A stretch of 64,000 nt of DNA. It comes from Pratylenchus scribneri. Taxonomy: Eukaryota > Nematoda > Chromadorea > Rhabditida > Pratylenchidae. A program made the translations under genes and the position numbers. The stretch is taken from assembly GCA_030063045.1 (NCBI GenBank), contig JAQSEB010000010.1:2101501-2165500 (forward strand). The letters run 5' to 3'. Under the pieces are notes generated by a model, which saw nothing but the letters and a program-made list of their open reading frames with translations, was not told where the DNA came from and ran no database searches. Below, piece after piece: positions 1-12,157 of this stretch (positions are counted from its first letter, which is position 1; each line of letters begins with the position of its first letter).

Positions 1-1160
1 TGCTTCACCTCCGTCCGTACACTCTTTGAAGCACTAAAAGGGACCGAATGGCTGCTGGCTGACCATTCTATGGCCCCAACCCTTCCTTCTCTTTTGCTGA
101 CCTAAAGCCCCCTCCCCCCTATTGCCAGTCTCCCCATTCCTCTTCTTTCTTTGCTTCAACTGCTTTTGCCCTGCTTCTTCCCATTTTTGACTATTGTTTG
201 CATTTCACTCCACGCGGTGGCCCATTCATCGGTCTTCTTGACCATCTCATCAGTTAACCCCGCCACAAATATAGTCGGATCAGTGACCATCTCCATTCGT
301 CCGGCAATCATCATCACCGAAGGGGGCAGAGAGGGAATAGCAAAGGAGAAGTGGATGTGAGTTCATTTTCATCTCTTCATTTTCATTTGCTTGTTGCGCA
401 CAATTTTAGCCACATTATTCCCAAAAGTATATTCAACAAAGTAATGGCTTCTTCAACTTATTATGGAGCGATATTTCCCTACAAAAGATGGTAAGGATTT
501 ATCGGAAATAGTCAACCTTGTAGCTTATTATCAAAACTCATCAAGAACTGAACCAATTTTAATGATTTTTGTATCAAATTAAAGAGCAGACTTTGACTAT
601 CAAATAATATTAATTTTTTAAAAATTGATTCAGTTTTGGTAAAGTTATAAAAAGCAATTACTATTTCGTCAACTCATAATAAAAATCATTTTAAGTAGTT
701 TTTTGGGGTATAAATTAATCAATTCTGAACCAATTTAAATAAAATTAATATATTTGGATAGCTAACAATCTCATCTTTAATTTATTACTAAAAATCAAAA
801 TCAGATTCAATCCTTGATGGGTTATTAATTATAAATGCGGCCAAGTTGTGGGCTTATCCATTTTTCTTCTTTTTTCGGTTCAATTTTCTGTCCGACTTTT
901 GTACTCCGTGACTTTTCCCTCAAATCCATTCATCCTTTTATTTTTGGCCCTCTGTATCTGTACTGAAGGATTTGTTTAGTTTTTTGGCCGTTTCCCGCAA
1001 ATAAGCGTCTTCTTTGACCCCCAATCCATGTCCCCATTGTTCTCTTTTCTCCAAAAACAACTCAAAATTGAGAAGGGGGAATGATGTGTCCCAAAATTCA
1101 AAATGAAGAAAATTGATTGAAGAATGTTTTTCGCAACTTTCAATTCACAAATTTAGGCCA
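1..1160. other. Upstream region of the 653-aa secreted protein gene
   Basis: I see no gene here. Open frames are short and lack a plausible start. The middle holds a palindromic repeat copy (listed separately). The last bases have a 3' splice-type sequence (tttag, ending near 1156) just before the first ATG of the next gene, so the 3' part is probably its promoter and outron. Confidence 0.5.
515..850. repeat. MITE-like palindromic repeat, family M3, copy 1
   Basis: The left part (catcaagaactgaaccaatt..., then a segment about agagcagactttg) reappears inverted at the right end (gattcaatccttgatgg...). The same inverted structure is found near 29410-29746. Long inverted arms with an AT-rich middle and no coding capacity fit a MITE. 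Boundaries are approximate. Confidence 0.6.
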
Positions 1161-4100
1161 ATGTGTTTTGCATTTCGGCTGTTTTTTGCCATTTTCCTTT
1201 GTGCCTTTTTCCATTCAATTCAATGCCAACAATTTCCCGATTGGTTTCAAATGGGCTTGGCAAGACAAGAAGAGGGTAAAAAATGGCCATATTTGGCCAA
1301 TCAGTTCATTCTCATTCACTCCTTCAGTCCCATCATCCAATGGTCAAAATCAACATTCGTCTCGGATGGTTGTCCCATCCAATTCATTTTGGGCTCCTTC
1401 CCAATCATTCCATCAGCAGCCACCTTTAAATTGGCCCCAAAATACCGCCGCCGGATTCATTGTGGCCCATCCCCAACAACATCCGCCCAGCCAATTTCCT
1501 TCCTGGACCGAATCATCTAGGCAACAGCGCAAAGGACTGAGCAGATTATTGGAAGAATTTAGTGGAAGAAAGGGGGAAGATGATGAACAGGAAGGAGGCC
1601 AAGTGGAGGAAGAAGAACATCATTTATGGCATCAGACTGGGCCACAACTTTCAGTCAGTTTCTATTCTAACAAACATAATAATTTTCATAAAATTCAGCC
1701 GGACATGAATCGACCACCTCTGTCCACAAATTTGGAGCGATATATGCCATTATTGGCCAACAAACATCGGCCACCAACAAAAACGACGAGAAATGCGACC
1801 AAAATGAGCGGTGGTGGAGGTGGAGGAGGAAGGGGGAGAAAGAATGGTGGTGGTGCAGGAGGGCAACATCATTTGGTCAGTCAATATTTCGGGAAATGAA
1901 AAAATGCTTTAATGATTTTTAATTTAAGGCATTTTTGCTTACTTACATACCTAGGTCCTAATTAAAATGGGATCTATTTTCTACTTAGTTAAATTTGTTT
2001 ATTCTCCAATATTTCGAATACCCAATTTATAAAATTATTATTTAATTTAATAGAGTATTTTCCGATCTATCAAAATATACTAAAACCACTAAAATCGGTT
2101 TATTTATTGATGCGTTATAAGCTCCCAGAAACATAGAATATGAGCGCTTTGATTAGGAAGTGAGGGGCCTTGAGGGCATATTGAATGTTCGCCCGCTGAT
2201 TGGAGGAAGGAAAAAGTACTGTAGCAGGAACGGCTTTCCTCTCTATAATATCAGCAGCAGGAATGTGCCTTGAGGGCTCAATCACTTTCTTCTCTTTCTC
2301 ATGTTCCTTCCTTTGCATTTTTAGGAGAGAATTGAGGTTACCATATTTGCACACTCATAACTTCGTTCATTCCCAATCATTTTTAAAGATTTTGAAATGG
2401 TTTGTAGATAGGAAAATTCTGCATCTTTTGATATAAAAATTGTTCTGCAAATCTTTTAAATGAGGAAATTATTAAGAATTAAAAGAACTAAAAAATGTCT
2501 GCGAAGACCAATCTTTCCTCATTCATAATCCCTTTAATCTTAACATCGTTTTTGTGGAACTTGATATGGTTGTATAGAGCGGATAATTCCCCATCTTTAA
2601 ATATAAAAATTGTTCTATAAAATTTAAAATTAAATATATTATTATTTTGATTTAAATGATAAATTTTCTCTGGGTAGAATTTGAGAGTGAAATGAAAATA
2701 AATGATTTGGGAATAAATGATTTTAAAAAAGAGGGCTAGCTAGATAATATAATTTTCGGAGAAGAGTTAATGAAATTATGGCAAAATACACAAAAAATAT
2801 CGGATTTTTGAATAATTAATTCCCAATTAAATTGTACAAAATAATTTTGCAGATTGACAGCCTCGAAATGTTGGCCCCAGTGCCACAAACATTTCGGGCA
2901 GCCGGTGGTCCAGAGGAGGCCGAAGATGAGGAAGAGGATGAATCGATGGAGGCCACAAATGCCGGAGGAGGAGGTGCCAACGGTGGAATTCCAGCCGACC
3001 AATTGGGCCCGTGCGTGACGGCCAATTGCCGAACATGGATTACAATAACAATTCCCAGTGAATTGGTCGGCATTCCGCCGGGCATTGGATTGCCTGGCAA
3101 TGGAGGGGCGGAATTGCCACAACAAAAACCGGATGGAAAAGGGGCCACTGGGCAATTGGTATTAAAAATAAACTGAGAAGTAAATGACAAAATTGCAGGG
3201 CAAAATATCCACCAACTCCAAAACGATGCCACCATTCCCACCGCAGCCAATGCCATCGAGCAGTAAAAGTCGAGGATTGCCATCGCCCAAAAATAGGCCA
3301 ACCCCACAATCACCATTGGCCGGTGGTACAAGCACACCGGCCACAACACGATCACAACCGCCGGTACAATTTGTGGAATAATATTCCCTCTTTCCTTGTG
3401 AATTAATAAATTAAAAATGATATTCTTTGGAATTAATTTTCGGGAATCTTAAAAGGAATAAAAACTCGGAACAGAACATTTATAACGATGAGTAGGACTC
3501 ATTCTTTTGGCTATATCTCTAGAAGGAAGCAACCAATTCAGGAAGGAGAAATGCTATTTGAAAGCTCTAAATGTTCTCTAAAAAGTGGCTATTTAAAATC
3601 TTTTGAAATATTAAAACAATTTGTAAAATAAGCGGCTTTTCCTTAATTAATTTGGGTCAAAGATTTGAAAGATATGAAACATGTAAAGCTTAGATTTTTG
3701 TAAAAATGCCACATTGTATTTTTAAAAAGCCACTTTTTAGAGAACACTTTGGGCTTTCAAATGATATATTGCCTTCCTGAATTAGTTACATCCTTGTTAG
3801 GTTATGGCTAATAATAACACCTAATATGAATTTATAATGTTATGGAGGATAAGCATTAAAATATATTTATTTTATTTACAATTCCAAAATATTTGTTCAG
3901 GATTTTGTGTTCAGCACCAAATGGATTTTGCCAGTCAATGGAGTTTCACTTAGGCCTTCCTCCAATATTTCTGCTAGTCCATCCCCTGTCCCCATAATTA
4001 CTACTGCAATGCCTCCATCCGCCATAGGGCAAATCACAACGGCAACACCCACCGTAAATGGAAAGGCAGGCGCTGGTGGAAATCCATGGGGAGAGTGAGT

Positions 4101-5569
4101 TTAATTTACATTTAAATTTATCTGATAAATTTTGGGTAATATGGCCCCAAAAGTATTTGAAAATGCCATTAAATTAGATAAAATATTAAATCGTTGAATT
4201 CAATTGAATTTTTGGGTAGTGGACATTTCATTTTCGCCATTTCAGTTCTTGGGATATCTTTTGGACAAAGCTCATCAGCGAGGCAGTAACCAATTCAGGA
4301 AGGCAATATACCATTTTAAAGCCCTAAATGTCCTCTAAAAAGTGGCTTTAAATATTGAAATTCATCTTTAGAAAAGGGCTACATGTCTTTGAGTGCAATA
4401 TACCTGAATTTGTTGAGGAAAAGCGGTTTTTCCTATAAGAGTTTTAACATTTCAAAAAACAATTAGTTAAGCCACTATTTAGAGGACATTTAGGGCTTTC
4501 AAATGGGATATCGCTTTCCTGAATTGGTTAATTCCTCTAGACATAGCCAAAAGAATGGTCTAAGATACTGAAATGGTGGTGTTTAAACGTCCTCTTTCGG
4601 AATTTTTGCCTAATTTTCCGTTCCTTCAATATTTTCGTTCATCATATTCAAATTCCCATTCATAGGAGGCCGCCCTTCACCATTCGGCCAAAACTGCCTT
4701 CGCCCACCCAATCCTCCTCCTCCTCTGCTGGTCCTCTTCCAAGGGAACGTCCGCCTTCATCCTCATCGGCCAAAACCGGCCCTCGGCCCAAACCTTGGAC
4801 ACATTCTTCTTCCTCCTCGACAAATTCCAAAGCAGGGCCAAAAGCCCGGCCACTGGGCCCTTCGCCGGCCGAAAAATCTACGGGAATTCCGCGTCCGCCC
4901 ACACCGGACACCACAATCGAGCAAGCCGCTATTTGGGCCAGCACCGAATTGGTAATTTTCATGATATTTGGATCAAATTTTGAAGAAATTAACGCCATCT
5001 TTGCAATCAATGCCTTTTTTAAATCCATAACAAATTAAACTAAAATTGAAATATTTCAGATTGATGCAATCCGCGAAGCATTGGCCAAATTCAGGGCAAC
5101 ATTAAATCGAAATGGAGGGGCAGCGGCACAAGCGGATGAATATGGGATCCATGGACAAATGGGGACGGCGGAGGAAATGATGGATCCGGAACAGGCGGAA
5201 AGGGAATTGCAGGCTCAACTGAAGGCGGCATGGGACACACTCAGAGGTCAGTGATTTAAAATTTAATTTTTTTGGCCAAAAATGGACTCTTTAATAATTT
5301 CAATTAAATATGAATTGTTTTGAACCAATTTTATTTTTTCTTAAATCCTGAAAAATAATTAAGGAACATGGCTGGAGCAAGCAGTGGCTGAATTGGCACA
5401 ACAAGCGGATGCACTGGGAGGAGGACAACAACAACAAATGGGCACAAAATTGTCAGAAATGCTTTTAAATGCCGAAGGGAACATCAAAAGGGATCAACCA
5501 ACAAAAGAAGGAATGAATGAAGAGGCCTCAAGAAGAAGGGGCGAACAATGGATTGGGGGAAGGCACTGA
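1161..5569 (+). CDS. Secreted proline/glycine-rich protein of unknown function, nine exons
   Basis: Proposed exons are 1161-1275, 1328-1653, 1699-1875, 2853-3158, 3199-3363, 3901-4094, 4666-4951, 5060-5246 and 5364-5569, giving 653 aa with all junctions in frame. The start ATG at 1161 follows a tttag acceptor by four bases, as expected after trans-splicing. Residues 1-22 form a signal peptide (hydrophobic run FRLFFAIFLCAFF, then QC before QQFPDW), so the product probably enters the secretory pathway. The rest is low complexity: Gln/Pro-rich, a poly-Gly/Arg patch, a Glu-rich acidic patch, and Ser/Pro-rich stretches. The last ~130 residues look more helical (TTIEQAAIWAS, then IDAIREALAKFR). I recognise no family. 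An extracellular or cuticle-associated role is only a guess. Introns 3, 5 and 6 are enlarged by repeats. Confidence 0.75.
2047..2640. repeat. Dispersed repeat, family M4, copy 1 (in intron 3 of the 653-aa gene)
   Basis: The stretch containing ccttgagggcatattgaatg, then cggctttcct...ataatatcagcag, and a tail with tgcacactcataactt is shared with 37763-38490 in the same orientation. It lies wholly inside an intron and has no supported coding frame. Ends are approximate. Confidence 0.6.
3504..3810. repeat. MITE-like palindromic repeat, family M2, copy 1 (intron 5)
   Basis: Two inverted arms of about 100 bases (ttttggctatatctc...tctaaaaagtggct against agccactttttagag...ggttatggctaa) surround an AT-rich centre. 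Three further copies occur in the window. Confidence 0.7.
4249..4556. repeat. MITE-like palindromic repeat, family M2, copy 2 (intron 6)
   Basis: It has the same inverted-arm structure as the copy in the preceding intron, with the shared cores aaccaattcaggaaggc and ctctaaaaagtggcttta. It occupies most of intron 6 of the same gene. Confidence 0.7.
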
Positions 5570-5999
5570 TGATGAATCAATCCAAAATAATTAATTTTTT
5601 ACATTCATATTTTTCCGGGATTTATTCACATATTTTTTGATGCCAATTTCCAACTCTTTTTTTTATTCTTTTTTTTGCCATTCAAAATGTCCGCACTTTT
5701 TGTGCAATTTTCTCAAAATTTCAATTTTTATTTTGTTTGTTTGGCCAGCAGAAAATTAAATGGCAATGAGTAAGTCCATTTAGATTAATACAAAATTTCA
5801 CAAATAAATTAATCATTAATAAGTGTGGGATAATTTTGATTGGCTCATTTCCCCTTTCCCATTTTCTCTATAAAATGTTCCATTGTTTTATTATTAGACT
5901 TTTATAAAGCATTCCTCCTTTTCCCAATTGCGCATAAATAAAAATACCATCAATTCAAAATTCATTGTAAATTTATAAAATAATTAATTCATTTTTTGC
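5570..5999. other. Convergent intergenic spacer
   Basis: This is AT-rich sequence between the 3' ends of the 653-aa gene (+) and the two-pass membrane protein gene (-). I see no gene in it. Confidence 0.6.
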
Positions 6000-7193
6000 T
6001 CATTGTCGAATGAATGAGACTGGCACTTGTCCAATGCTTCCTGTGCCGGCAGTTGGCATTGTTGTGGCCTCACTCAATGCGAATAAATCTCGGGTCATAT
6101 CAGTCCACCATTTTGTGATGTTTTTGCGTTGAACAAATCCACAAATTATCAATGAAAGGAGGCCGAGAAACAGAAGGAAAAGGCCAGCCAAACGAAAAAG
6201 CAGAGCATCCTCCTGTGGCAAAATGAATGAATAATGAAGGAAGGGTGGAATGAACCGAGAAGAGGACAATTGTGCCACTGAGGAGAAGCATGAGGCCACA
6301 GACGAAAAGGCCGGAAAGAGCCAATACAGTTTGAGGCGAACTGGGAACCGATTTGCGCAAACGACGTTCCATCTGTTGGGATTGGGAATTGGGGTAATGG
6401 AATCAGAGATAAAGGAAAGAGGAATTTGGGTCTAATTTAATGAAAGAATTTGAATGCTTGCTTTAGGAAGTTCTTTTGTTTTCATTTTCAGAATAATTTT
6501 CGCCAAAATGGTGGAATTAATTTGTTTGGGGAAACAGACAGAATAAAAACCGGAGGAATATTATTTATTGAGCTTAGCTTTTCTGAATGAAAACATTTAT
6601 TCAAAAACACTTCGTGTCTTCCAGAATATTATATTCCTTCTCTCACTAAATTATCCAATTCCCCTTTTCCTTTATTCATCTTTAGCATGGCAATTACCTC
6701 CGTAAATTCTGGCGTATCCATGTCAATGAGGGAATCCTTCCTCCAAACAGAGTATCGCCTCTTTGGTACCGTAATATTCGATTTGGTCGAAGGCGATTGT
6801 TGTTGTTGCTGTTTTTGCTGTATTTTTAAACAATAATGAAATAGTGCCCCTCCTTTTCCATTTCCTCACCATTGGTCTTCCTGTCAATTTCCCATTGTCA
6901 GTTTGCAATCGAAGAATGCCCAAATCGAGTTGTTGGCGCCAGGCTGGATCAGCCGTTGCCCAAGTTTGGGCCGATTTACTTCTGCCATGCCCCTTTTTAC
7001 GGCTTTTGCCTTTTGGCTTTTCCGCCTCTGGCTCTGTAATTTTAATGGCTGGCGGTATTGAAGAATCGACAAATTGGTCCAACAATTCAAGAGGAGGCGG
7101 AATTTTCCTCGATGCCCTTTTTGGAGGCGGAGTGGACGGAAACGAGGTGGACGGATTATTGGGACCATCCAATGGATGGGAGGAATATTCCAT
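6000..7193 (-). CDS. Two-pass membrane protein with a basic, proline-rich N-terminal tail
   Basis: Exons on the minus strand are 7193-6870, 6817-6698, 6372-6256 and 6212-6000, giving 257 aa with all junctions in frame. The ATG follows a ctgcag acceptor directly, consistent with trans-splicing or a short upstream exon. Residues 1-145 are hydrophilic, with a Pro-rich part, a Lys/Arg cluster (KPKGKSRKKGHGRSKS) and a Gln run. Residues ~160-230 form a tight hydrophobic hairpin, with one span around TVLALSGLFVCGLMLLLSGT and a second around LFRLAGLFLLFLGLLSLIICGF, then a short hydrophilic tail ending in FIRQ. The hairpin recalls small TMEM-type proteins of the TMEM134/TMEM230 kind, but I cannot confirm membership. 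The basic tail would most likely face the cytosol. Confidence 0.7.
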
Positions 7194-8702
7194 CTGCAGC
7201 TGAATAATGGGAAATGTTTGATTAATGTTGAATGTCAAATTGCCTGAAAATAAATGAAATTATTTGGAATAAAGAATATTTGAATTCATAAAATAATAAT
7301 TATTTTTGCTGTTTTTTGCCATCACTTTTATGGACAATTTAGCTGATTTTATACTATAGTCATGATTGATTTAAAGAAGATGACCCATTTTTCCATTATT
7401 CCTTGGCCAAAATGGGAAATAATTGATTGAAAATGGAAAATAGGGAAATGTGGGGACAAGGAAGAAATGAATGAATCAAAATGAGGCAAACGGCGGGTGG
7501 AAGGAAAATGAGGGGAATGGCGGGTCGGCTGGCGAAGCTGCTTTTCCCGATAAAGCCATTCTCCATTTCATTCCGTCTTTTGTGTTCCAGTCAAAATCGA
7601 TGTTGATAATTTGGCCACCACAAATTGAGCTCCATATTTGAATATTTCTCTCCTCTATGGCCAACAATCCTTTCAATTGCAGTTGAACAAATATTTGGTA
7701 CAAAATTTGAGCAGTCTTTTGTACAAATTCTAAACTTTGGTGCAATTTATAGTCCATTATAAGACCATTTTGCTCATTAATATATTAAATGTTCTTCATA
7801 ATCATAATGCTTAAATTAATTATCAATGAACCTTTAAAAAACATTCTAATTCGCATATTTCCCAACTTCAATTATTCTCAATCAAATCCTTTCATCATTT
7901 TCATATCATTAATTAATTAATTAATTAATTAATTAATTAATTAATCCCTTCCCATTTTCTATTCCGATTCCGGAGGCAATCTCACATTCCGCAATTTTCG
8001 CCTAATTAAGGAATTCTTTTCCCATTCCCCTTCCATCCATTCCCCCGCCGTTCATTTCCATCTCCGTTCCTTTTATTTTCCTTTTCATCGCCGTTCGCAT
8101 TCCTTCTTGAATCTTGAGGGCGCAATCATTACGGAAAGATGGAGGGAAAAACGGAATTCCGTTGCCACCATATTGCCGTCAGCTGCCATCACAAAAAAGT
8201 ATCCATAAAAAGGAAAGATTGAATGCCCCATGGGAATGAGGTGAGGACCCAAAACCCTCCTTCTTCTAATTGCGCGTCAAATCACATCAATCCCCTTCTT
8301 TTGCTGCCCGATCGTTTTTGTCTCTCGTCAGCCCCACCGATCACCGTGTTATCAGATCCGGGGGCCGTGGCAGCCGCCTTTTCTCCATTGGCTTCTTCTT
8401 CCATCAAAAAACTAGTTTTGTTTTTTAATATGCCCAAACACAAAATGCACAGGTAATCCCCCCAATTTTTTGCTATTCTCATTTTATTGCGCTTCTATAT
8501 TTTTTTCATTGTTAGAAAAAACTAGACATATTTATTATCGTATTGTAAAATTGGACAATTGAACAAAACAGTTTAATTCTTTATATTTGAATTGAACTTG
8601 TCAAGGAGGGCAAAAAATGATGATGAGATTTTGGGAGGATGGGGATGGGAATGCTGATGAATTGAATTGAATGTTTTTGTCAAATTATTTTCATTTTCTC
8701 CA
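7194..8702. other. Spacer with a TTAA microsatellite and two unproven small open frames
   Basis: No gene is firmly supported. An ATG-initiated 93-codon frame runs 7757-7476 (-), and a 40-codon ATG frame runs at about 8403-8282 (-), beginning MEEEANGEK and ending KRSGSKRRGLM. The latter has coding-like composition and follows a ctag acceptor-like site, but I could not link it to further exons. The 3' UTR of collagen 1 lies just below 8703. Confidence 0.4.
7907..7945. repeat. TTAA tetranucleotide microsatellite
   Basis: About nine uninterrupted repeats of the unit ttaa. Confidence 0.95.
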
Positions 8703-9720
8703 TCATCGCCTTGTTCCATCCTCGAAGAATACTCCTCCATCAATTGCGCAATATTTTGGACAAATTCCTTTCTCGCCCGGTTGTCCAGGTTGACCGGCAG
8801 CGCCAGCTGGTCCTGGCTGTCCATCCGATCCGGGCGCACCATCTGGTCCGGGTTCACCTTTGGGGCCAGCCGGTCCGGGTGGTCCATCAGCTCCTGGCGG
8901 TCCAGGTGGACCGGGAGGGCCAGGCGGTCCTTCAAATCAAATTATACTCACAAAATTCAATCATTTGAATATCTTGCCTGGATCACCGGCTTCTCCTGGC
9001 TCTCCTGGGACCAATGGTTCACTTTGGGCAGGGACACCGGGTTCGCCAGGCGGTCCTTGTGGCCCAGCGTCACCTTGGGGTCCGGGTGGTCCTCTTGGGC
9101 CTGGAGAGCCTGGTGGCGCATCTGCTCCTGGCCTTCCGGGTGTTCCTGCCTCGCCTGGGTCACCGGGAGATCCTGGTGGTCCTGGTGGGCCGGGTGGTCC
9201 CTGTGGGCAGGGTTTGCATGGCGGTGGGGTTGTTGGCTCGCAAGGCGCAGTTGGCGGCTTTCCAGGTGTGCCGGGTGCTCCCGGGGCTCCTGGCTTTCCG
9301 GGTCTTCCTGGTTTGCCTGGCGCTCCTTGGGGCCCAGGTTGGCCAGGCAGACAACAATCACCGCAGGCTGGAGCCGGATTCACCACTGGCCCATATCCGC
9401 CGGCTTGACGCACTGTTCGGTTGGCAGCTGTCATTTCTGGTGTTGTTTTCATGTGGTTCACTTCAACGTAAATGTCCTTGGCTGATCCCTGGATTGAAAT
9501 GGAATGGGGGAGGTGAATTTGGGGAAAGGAATGAATTTATTTTTGCCTTGCAAAAGTTGAGTTCATGCTGCATTTGTCGGCGAACATGGGACACATAGTT
9601 GTAAACCATGGGCAGCGTAACAACCACGGAAAGGACGGCCACAACCGAGAATGTGACGGCCGCATATGCCACAAATTTGTATGCCTTAATTCGACTGTCT
9701 GATTCGAGAATAATGCCCAT
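8703..9720 (-). CDS. Cuticle collagen 1
   Basis: Exons on the minus strand are 9720-9547, 9488-8978 and 8929-8703, giving 303 aa. The N-terminus has the nematode cuticle collagen domain: a membrane/signal-anchor segment ([22 protein letters not shown]) followed by [19 protein letters not shown]. Next come [10 protein letters not shown], a CGDCC cysteine cluster, blocks of Gly-X-Y interrupted by a Cys-containing hinge ([12 protein letters not shown]), and the conserved C-terminus [18 protein letters not shown]. The product is exported and trimmed, then trimerises in the cuticle. Both introns begin with GC instead of GT (tgcaag/gcaaaa and ccag/gcaaga). It is a near copy of the collagen at 12158-13167, with exon 2 and exon 3 lengths identical (511 and 227), and the two genes are divergent. 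Confidence 0.93.
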
Positions 9721-12157
9721 CTTTCTATAAGAGGGGAAATGGGTGAATGAAAGATAAAATTAGTTGGTTTGGTTGAATGGAATATAAGTGAAAGTTTTGG
9801 GTTTAATCGGCGAGTGGCGCGCTCAATTCGATCCAGTGGTCATTCTTATTTGCCGCCGCAGCCCGGTTGGCTATTTTGACCACTCCCCTTTCCCGAATCC
9901 CCCCACCAAATTCATCATTGGAGGGCACATTTTCCATTTTCCCATGGTCCGGAAAGCAGAAAGGCAACCTTCAATCCAAACCGACAAAATTAAAGCGCGG
10001 GAGCAGTTTTCGCCGATCCAAATCAAAATTTCTTCCGCCCTTCATTTTCACTTTCCCTTCCTTTCCTTCTCAGTTCCCTTAGGGCGTCATTTTCCATTTA
10101 CATAAAATCATCATTCGTCAACCATTGTCCATTTTAACTTCTCAAAATCGGCCCCTTCACAATTTTCTTACGCAAATTTCGCCGCCGGCTATTTCAAATC
10201 TGGCTGAAGATGATGGAGGATTTTGAATGCGGCCTTGGGCATTTGCGTGGAAAGGGCAAACTGATGAAAATGGAAAAAGATGGGTGGCGCCCATCTTCTT
10301 AATCTTGTTATAATTGGATTTTGACGGACATTGGCATGCGGAAGAAAATGATCATTTTTTTATTCATTCCTTTGTTTCTTTGCAAATTTATTTAATTGTA
10401 CTTTTAAAATTGGAAAGAGAAGAAGGCAAATGGCCGAAGAAATGTAATGGCTTTCAAGTTGCATATAATTTTCTTGAATAGGTTGCTAGATTTGATGTAT
10501 TTTTTGACAAAATTGAAAAATAATGAATTTATTATGACCAATTTGCCTAGGGCAGCATCAGAGAGAGAAAGAGATGGAATTCTGAAATATCGACAAATAC
10601 AACTTATCTTGAATTTCCTGATGTGGCTGAACGGTTGAAATATTTACTTAATTTTCAATAAATCTCGAATATTAGTATTTTTATCTTGTAAAAATTCTAT
10701 TCTTCCAATATAATGGTTAAATCCCAAATTTCCACAATCCAACAAAAATTCAACAACTTAATCAGCTCCTTTTCTGCACGATGATGAATGATCGATCCAT
10801 CATCGCAATTTTGGGTTCATCTTCTTCCTTTCAAATTTATTTTCCACCAGTTTTTGTGTGATGTCTTGGACGAAAAATATACTGCAGAATAAGGCGGCGC
10901 CGATCAACGCGGATCATCCATTCATTCATCCACACAAAATCGCGGCCATTCTTTGGGCCAACACTTCTCACCGCCAACCAACAAATTAACCTGCTTTTTC
11001 ACAGGAATCCTCCTTATAAAATGCCTTGGGGAAAGTCCACAATCCATCCATCTTCCTTTGTGGCCATCCGAAAACAATCCCCACTTGCCTATTTAAACAG
11101 AAAATGATGCTTCAGGGCAAATTGGGTGGCTAATGGCCGATTAATTTGTTAGCCACGATTCTTCGCCCAAATGTTGGTGGTGTCTTTTTTGCCCACTAAT
11201 TCGCTTCCCCAGCGTTCCTTTCCTCCCACAATTCCTTCATCATTAGCCCATCCTCCCGGGGCCATGGATGGCGCGCATCTCCTCCCTTTCATTAGCCCTT
11301 CTCAATTGTCAACTCGCGTTCATCAACAACGCCATCGATGAACGGGCTTTTCATGTGGTGAAGGGGGAGGAAGGGGATCATCTTCACATAAACACAACAT
11401 CGCCATGACCGGCTTAAACCGCAGAGGCGCAAATTAGCACCCAAAAAAGAAGGAAGGAACGCCATAGAAGATGCTTGGAGGGGTTGTTGACCAGAATGTG
11501 GTCCCCAAGAGGAAGTCAAAAAGAATCCCTTCGAGGAGGCGGGAAAAGAAGACAATTGGGCAGAAGATGGAGCACATCCACTGATTATAGGGAAGGGATG
11601 TGCGGTCTGAAAAAAGGCGATGGATGGGTTGAGGCAGAAGCCTCCAATCCTTCTCGATCAACAACTTGGATGGAGGCTTCTTCACCCCCTTTGCTGGTTT
11701 GGTTGCTTTTGGGGGTGTCCGCAGCTTCACAACCAAAAATGATCCGGTTCCCGTCTTTCCTTCCACCCAATGCTGTTAATCGCCGCCGCTTATCGGCTGT
11801 GCTTCTCGCCCCAATGATGGCTGTTTTTTGCACGCCCCCCTGGGCAGTACTTAACCCGTCGATTTGGTGGACCGATTTGCAGAAGATGAAGCCAACAACC
11901 AGCCACAGCACAATTCATTCCGCTCATTTATATTCATTCATCCATTCATTCATTAAGACGACGTAAAATATGTGGGGGCAGGAAATATAGGGGACTGGCT
12001 GGTTGGATGAAAAGCTTCAAACGCATTCATTCCCTATTTATCCGTGTGCCACTAATTTTATCCCCTCTTTCCGCCTTCCATCTATTTCCTTTCATTATAA
12101 CTTTTATTTCTTAAATTTGGCCCATTTTATGATCCCCCTCAGCACATTTCAGAAAGG
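9721..12157. other. Shared 5' region between the two divergent collagen genes
   Basis: No gene is supported. The several open frames seen on both strands are short, overlap each other, and lack conserved features. Each collagen ATG is preceded within 10 bases by an acceptor-like site (tatag/aaag on the minus side, tttcag/aaagg on the plus side), so outrons probably lie at both edges. I found no clear shared promoter palindrome by eye. Confidence 0.5.

Noticed and set aside
7476..7757. 93-codon minus-strand ATG frame
   Set aside because: Possible but unsupported: no acceptor before the ATG, no motif, tail of low complexity. Mentioned in the spacer entry only.
8573..9598. Long open frames antisense to collagen 1 (several over 130 codons)
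   Set aside because: They are mirror images of the Gly-X-Y codons; GGN CCN repeats leave all six frames open. The same applies to the plus/minus shadows over 12363-12892.
11292..11966. Overlapping frames of 85-163 codons between the collagens
   Set aside because: Open on both strands at once, no splice context, no conserved motif, and no ATG at a sensible place.
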